A stretch of DNA of 40,924 bases from Paludibacteraceae bacterium (GTDB lineage: Bacteria > Bacteroidota > Bacteroidia > Bacteroidales > Paludibacteraceae), in NCBI GenBank assembly GCA_017450685.1, contig JAFSTB010000011.1:1-40924 (forward strand), given 5' to 3'. Within the stretch, counting starts at the first letter, position 1. Each line of letters opens with the position of its first letter. The notes below the pieces were generated by a model. The model saw only the letters and a program-made list of their open reading frames with translations, did no database searches and was not told the DNA's origin. Of the stretch, positions 40,790 to 40,924 are shown piece after piece. The translations under genes were made by a program, and so were the position numbers.

Positions 40790-40924
40790 TACTGTCCACT
40801 AAAAAATGGACGATTAAAAATTTAAGTCAAATAATAACAGTTCACTTGAATCAAGGTGTTCTTTGTCATTTTGAAAATTAGTTTTGTTGAGCAAATCCGT
40901 AAGGTGCATTTTGCTCGTTAGTGA
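40790..40924. mobile_element. End of an IS4-type insertion sequence at the right edge
   Basis: The last ~130 bases are more AT-rich than the neighbouring genes. They contain the tail of a leftward reading frame with transposase-like character and, just beyond its stop, a small inverted repeat GTCCA/TGGAC (40794-40798 and 40807-40811) that may belong to the terminal inverted repeat. The exact boundary and target duplication cannot be set without the other end. Confidence 0.45.
40814..40924 (-). CDS. C-terminal fragment of a probable IS4-family transposase
   Basis: A reading frame is open from the right edge to a TAA at 40814 (36 residues). It reads SLTSKMHLTDLLNKTNFQ, and the final residues are ELLLFDLNF. 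This resembles the ends of IS4-type transposases of Bacteroidales, which finish with a similar LTxLLNK segment and an acidic-hydrophobic LFD tail. The catalytic DDE residues lie outside the window, so the call rests on a short stretch. Confidence 0.45.
   Translation of the reverse strand, partial: SLTSKMHLTDLLNKTNFQNDKEHLDSSELLLFDLNF

Overview
The window looks like a chromosomal segment of a Bacteroidales bacterium (phylum Bacteroidota). The evidence is a SusC/SusD pair inside a fructan utilisation locus, meso-diaminopimelate dehydrogenase, secreted proteins with a DGQI...GDK.YN..G...K tail resembling type IX secretion sorting signals, and at least eight promoters matching the Bacteroidota pattern TTTG-N19/20-TAnnTTTG. 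The family cannot be fixed from sequence alone. I see no tRNA, rRNA or CRISPR array, and no gene-free stretch longer than about 240 bases.

Layout. Positions 1-236 hold five copies of an 11-base motif and a terminator. A leftward operon (5431 to 237) encodes a secreted protein with duplicated halves, a Wza-type export lipoprotein, a kinase-less Wzz-type chain-length protein and topoisomerase III. Divergent from it are a DNA-binding-domain-less NtrC-type response regulator and recF. Next come ssb, rlmH and an EamA transporter (leftward), then glyA, a PagL-like lipid A deacylase and mtaB (rightward), then an AmpG-like permease, a PpiD-like chaperone, rsmD and an unknown anchored protein (leftward). 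The recR group (recR, membrane protein, HAD-like protein, GNAT) runs rightward into a decayed restriction-modification methylase. A GH13 cyclomaltodextrinase and an S9 peptidase lipoprotein follow.

The right third is leftward. It contains nagB-hflX-ygjP-ddh-elaA and a fructan utilisation locus transcribed in the order fructokinase, SusC, SusD, a DUF4960-like glycan-binding lipoprotein, a GH32 lipoprotein and a secreted duplicated-domain protein. SusC/SusD would import fructan fragments, the lipoproteins would bind and cut them, and fructokinase would phosphorylate the fructose. No inner-membrane sugar transporter or sensor-regulator is present in the window. The right edge reads into what looks like the 3' end of an IS4-type insertion sequence about 30 bases upstream of the fructokinase gene.

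The most unusual signals are not genes. A heptanucleotide repeat (GGARYAA on the + strand) encodes the hydrophobic core of the signal peptides of both SusD and the GH32 enzyme. It sits within a roughly 110-bp duplicated leader plus signal-peptide segment and recurs in a hairpin downstream of the GH32 gene. There is also a 21-bp-arm palindrome inside the methylase remnant, a 15-bp-arm hairpin in the signal-peptide region of wza, and two divergent promoter pairs built with the same overlapping geometry.
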